Shown here one piece after another: positions 6,096 to 6,235 of a DNA stretch of 6,235 bases. The stretch comes from Eubacteriales bacterium. GTDB lineage: Bacteria; Bacillota; Clostridia; Christensenellales; CAG-138. Below the pieces are notes generated by a model. The model had not been told where the DNA came from and did no database searches. It saw only the letters and a program-made list of their open reading frames with translations. How positions within the stretch are numbered: the stretch's first letter is position 1; each line of letters starts with the position of its first letter. The translations under genes and the position numbers were made by a program. The DNA is taken from NCBI GenBank assembly GCA_028703645.1, contig JAQVML010000093.1, forward strand, positions 1 to 6,235, written 5' to 3'.

Positions 6096-6235
6096 ATGAT
6101 CTATCTTCGCGCGGTCAAGCAGACCGAAACCGAACACGCAAATGACTCCTATCCGCTGAGTTTGCCGCAGATTGCGGCAATCGAGCGACTGGAGTTTTCC
6201 ACGCCCGTCACACTCATTGCCGGCGACAACGACAG
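6096..6235 (+). CDS. AAA-type ATPase, N-terminal fragment (3' end outside window)
   Basis: The first 46 codons are present, beginning MIYLRAVKQTE. The pattern of MIYLR at the start, SYPLSLPQIAAIERLEF at 18-34, then TPVTLIAGDND leading into a P-loop, matches the N-terminus of stand-alone predicted ATPases of the ABC/AAA_15-like group (COG3910 type), where the usual reading is a hydrophobic strand followed by GENGSGKST. The Walker A glycine would be Gly43, and the window ends three residues later. The ATG is supported by GGAG at 6085-6088, seven bases upstream. It is transcribed divergently from the DUF512 operon, and nothing here reveals its substrate or partner. The family assignment rests on a short stretch, hence the reduced confidence. 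Confidence 0.72.
   Translation, partial: MIYLRAVKQTETEHANDSYPLSLPQIAAIERLEFSTPVTLIAGDND

Overview
The window looks like chromosomal core-genome DNA from a Gram-positive anaerobe, most likely a member of the Clostridia (Bacillota). The reasons are strong AGGAG-type ribosome binding sites, sigma-A style promoters, an acyl-phosphate PlsY, and the cluster DUF512 radical-SAM protein, der, plsY, which I associate with that class. The genes are moderately GC-rich and the intergenic gaps AT-rich. No phage, transposon, tRNA, rRNA or CRISPR signal was seen.

Left half, plus strand (1-2466): the 3' part of asd, then dapA and dapB, tightly spaced and each with its own Shine-Dalgarno. They encode three consecutive steps of the diaminopimelate/lysine branch: aspartate semialdehyde formation, condensation with pyruvate, and reduction to tetrahydrodipicolinate. 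The striking feature is the last gene. Its DapB is complete by about residue 251, yet the reading frame continues for about 155 residues that resemble the tandem ACT regulatory region of aspartokinase. This suggests an allosterically regulated DapB and is the best candidate here for something undescribed.

Centre (2467-2540): a foldback sequence with a convincing intrinsic terminator lies between the convergent ends of dapB and plsY and probably serves both.

Right half, minus strand (5878 down to 2541): an operon of a PDZ/radical-SAM/DUF512 protein of unknown role, the double GTPase Der (50S ribosome assembly), and the membrane acyltransferase PlsY (first step of phospholipid synthesis), joined to der by a 4-base GTGA overlap. 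A near-consensus promoter sits so close to the first gene that the mRNA is predicted to begin at or within a few bases of the start codon, implying leaderless or nearly leaderless translation.

Right edge (5879-6235): a divergent intergenic region with promoters in both directions, a perfect 15-base palindrome and leader hairpins, followed by the first 46 codons of an AAA-type ATPase cut off within its P-loop.
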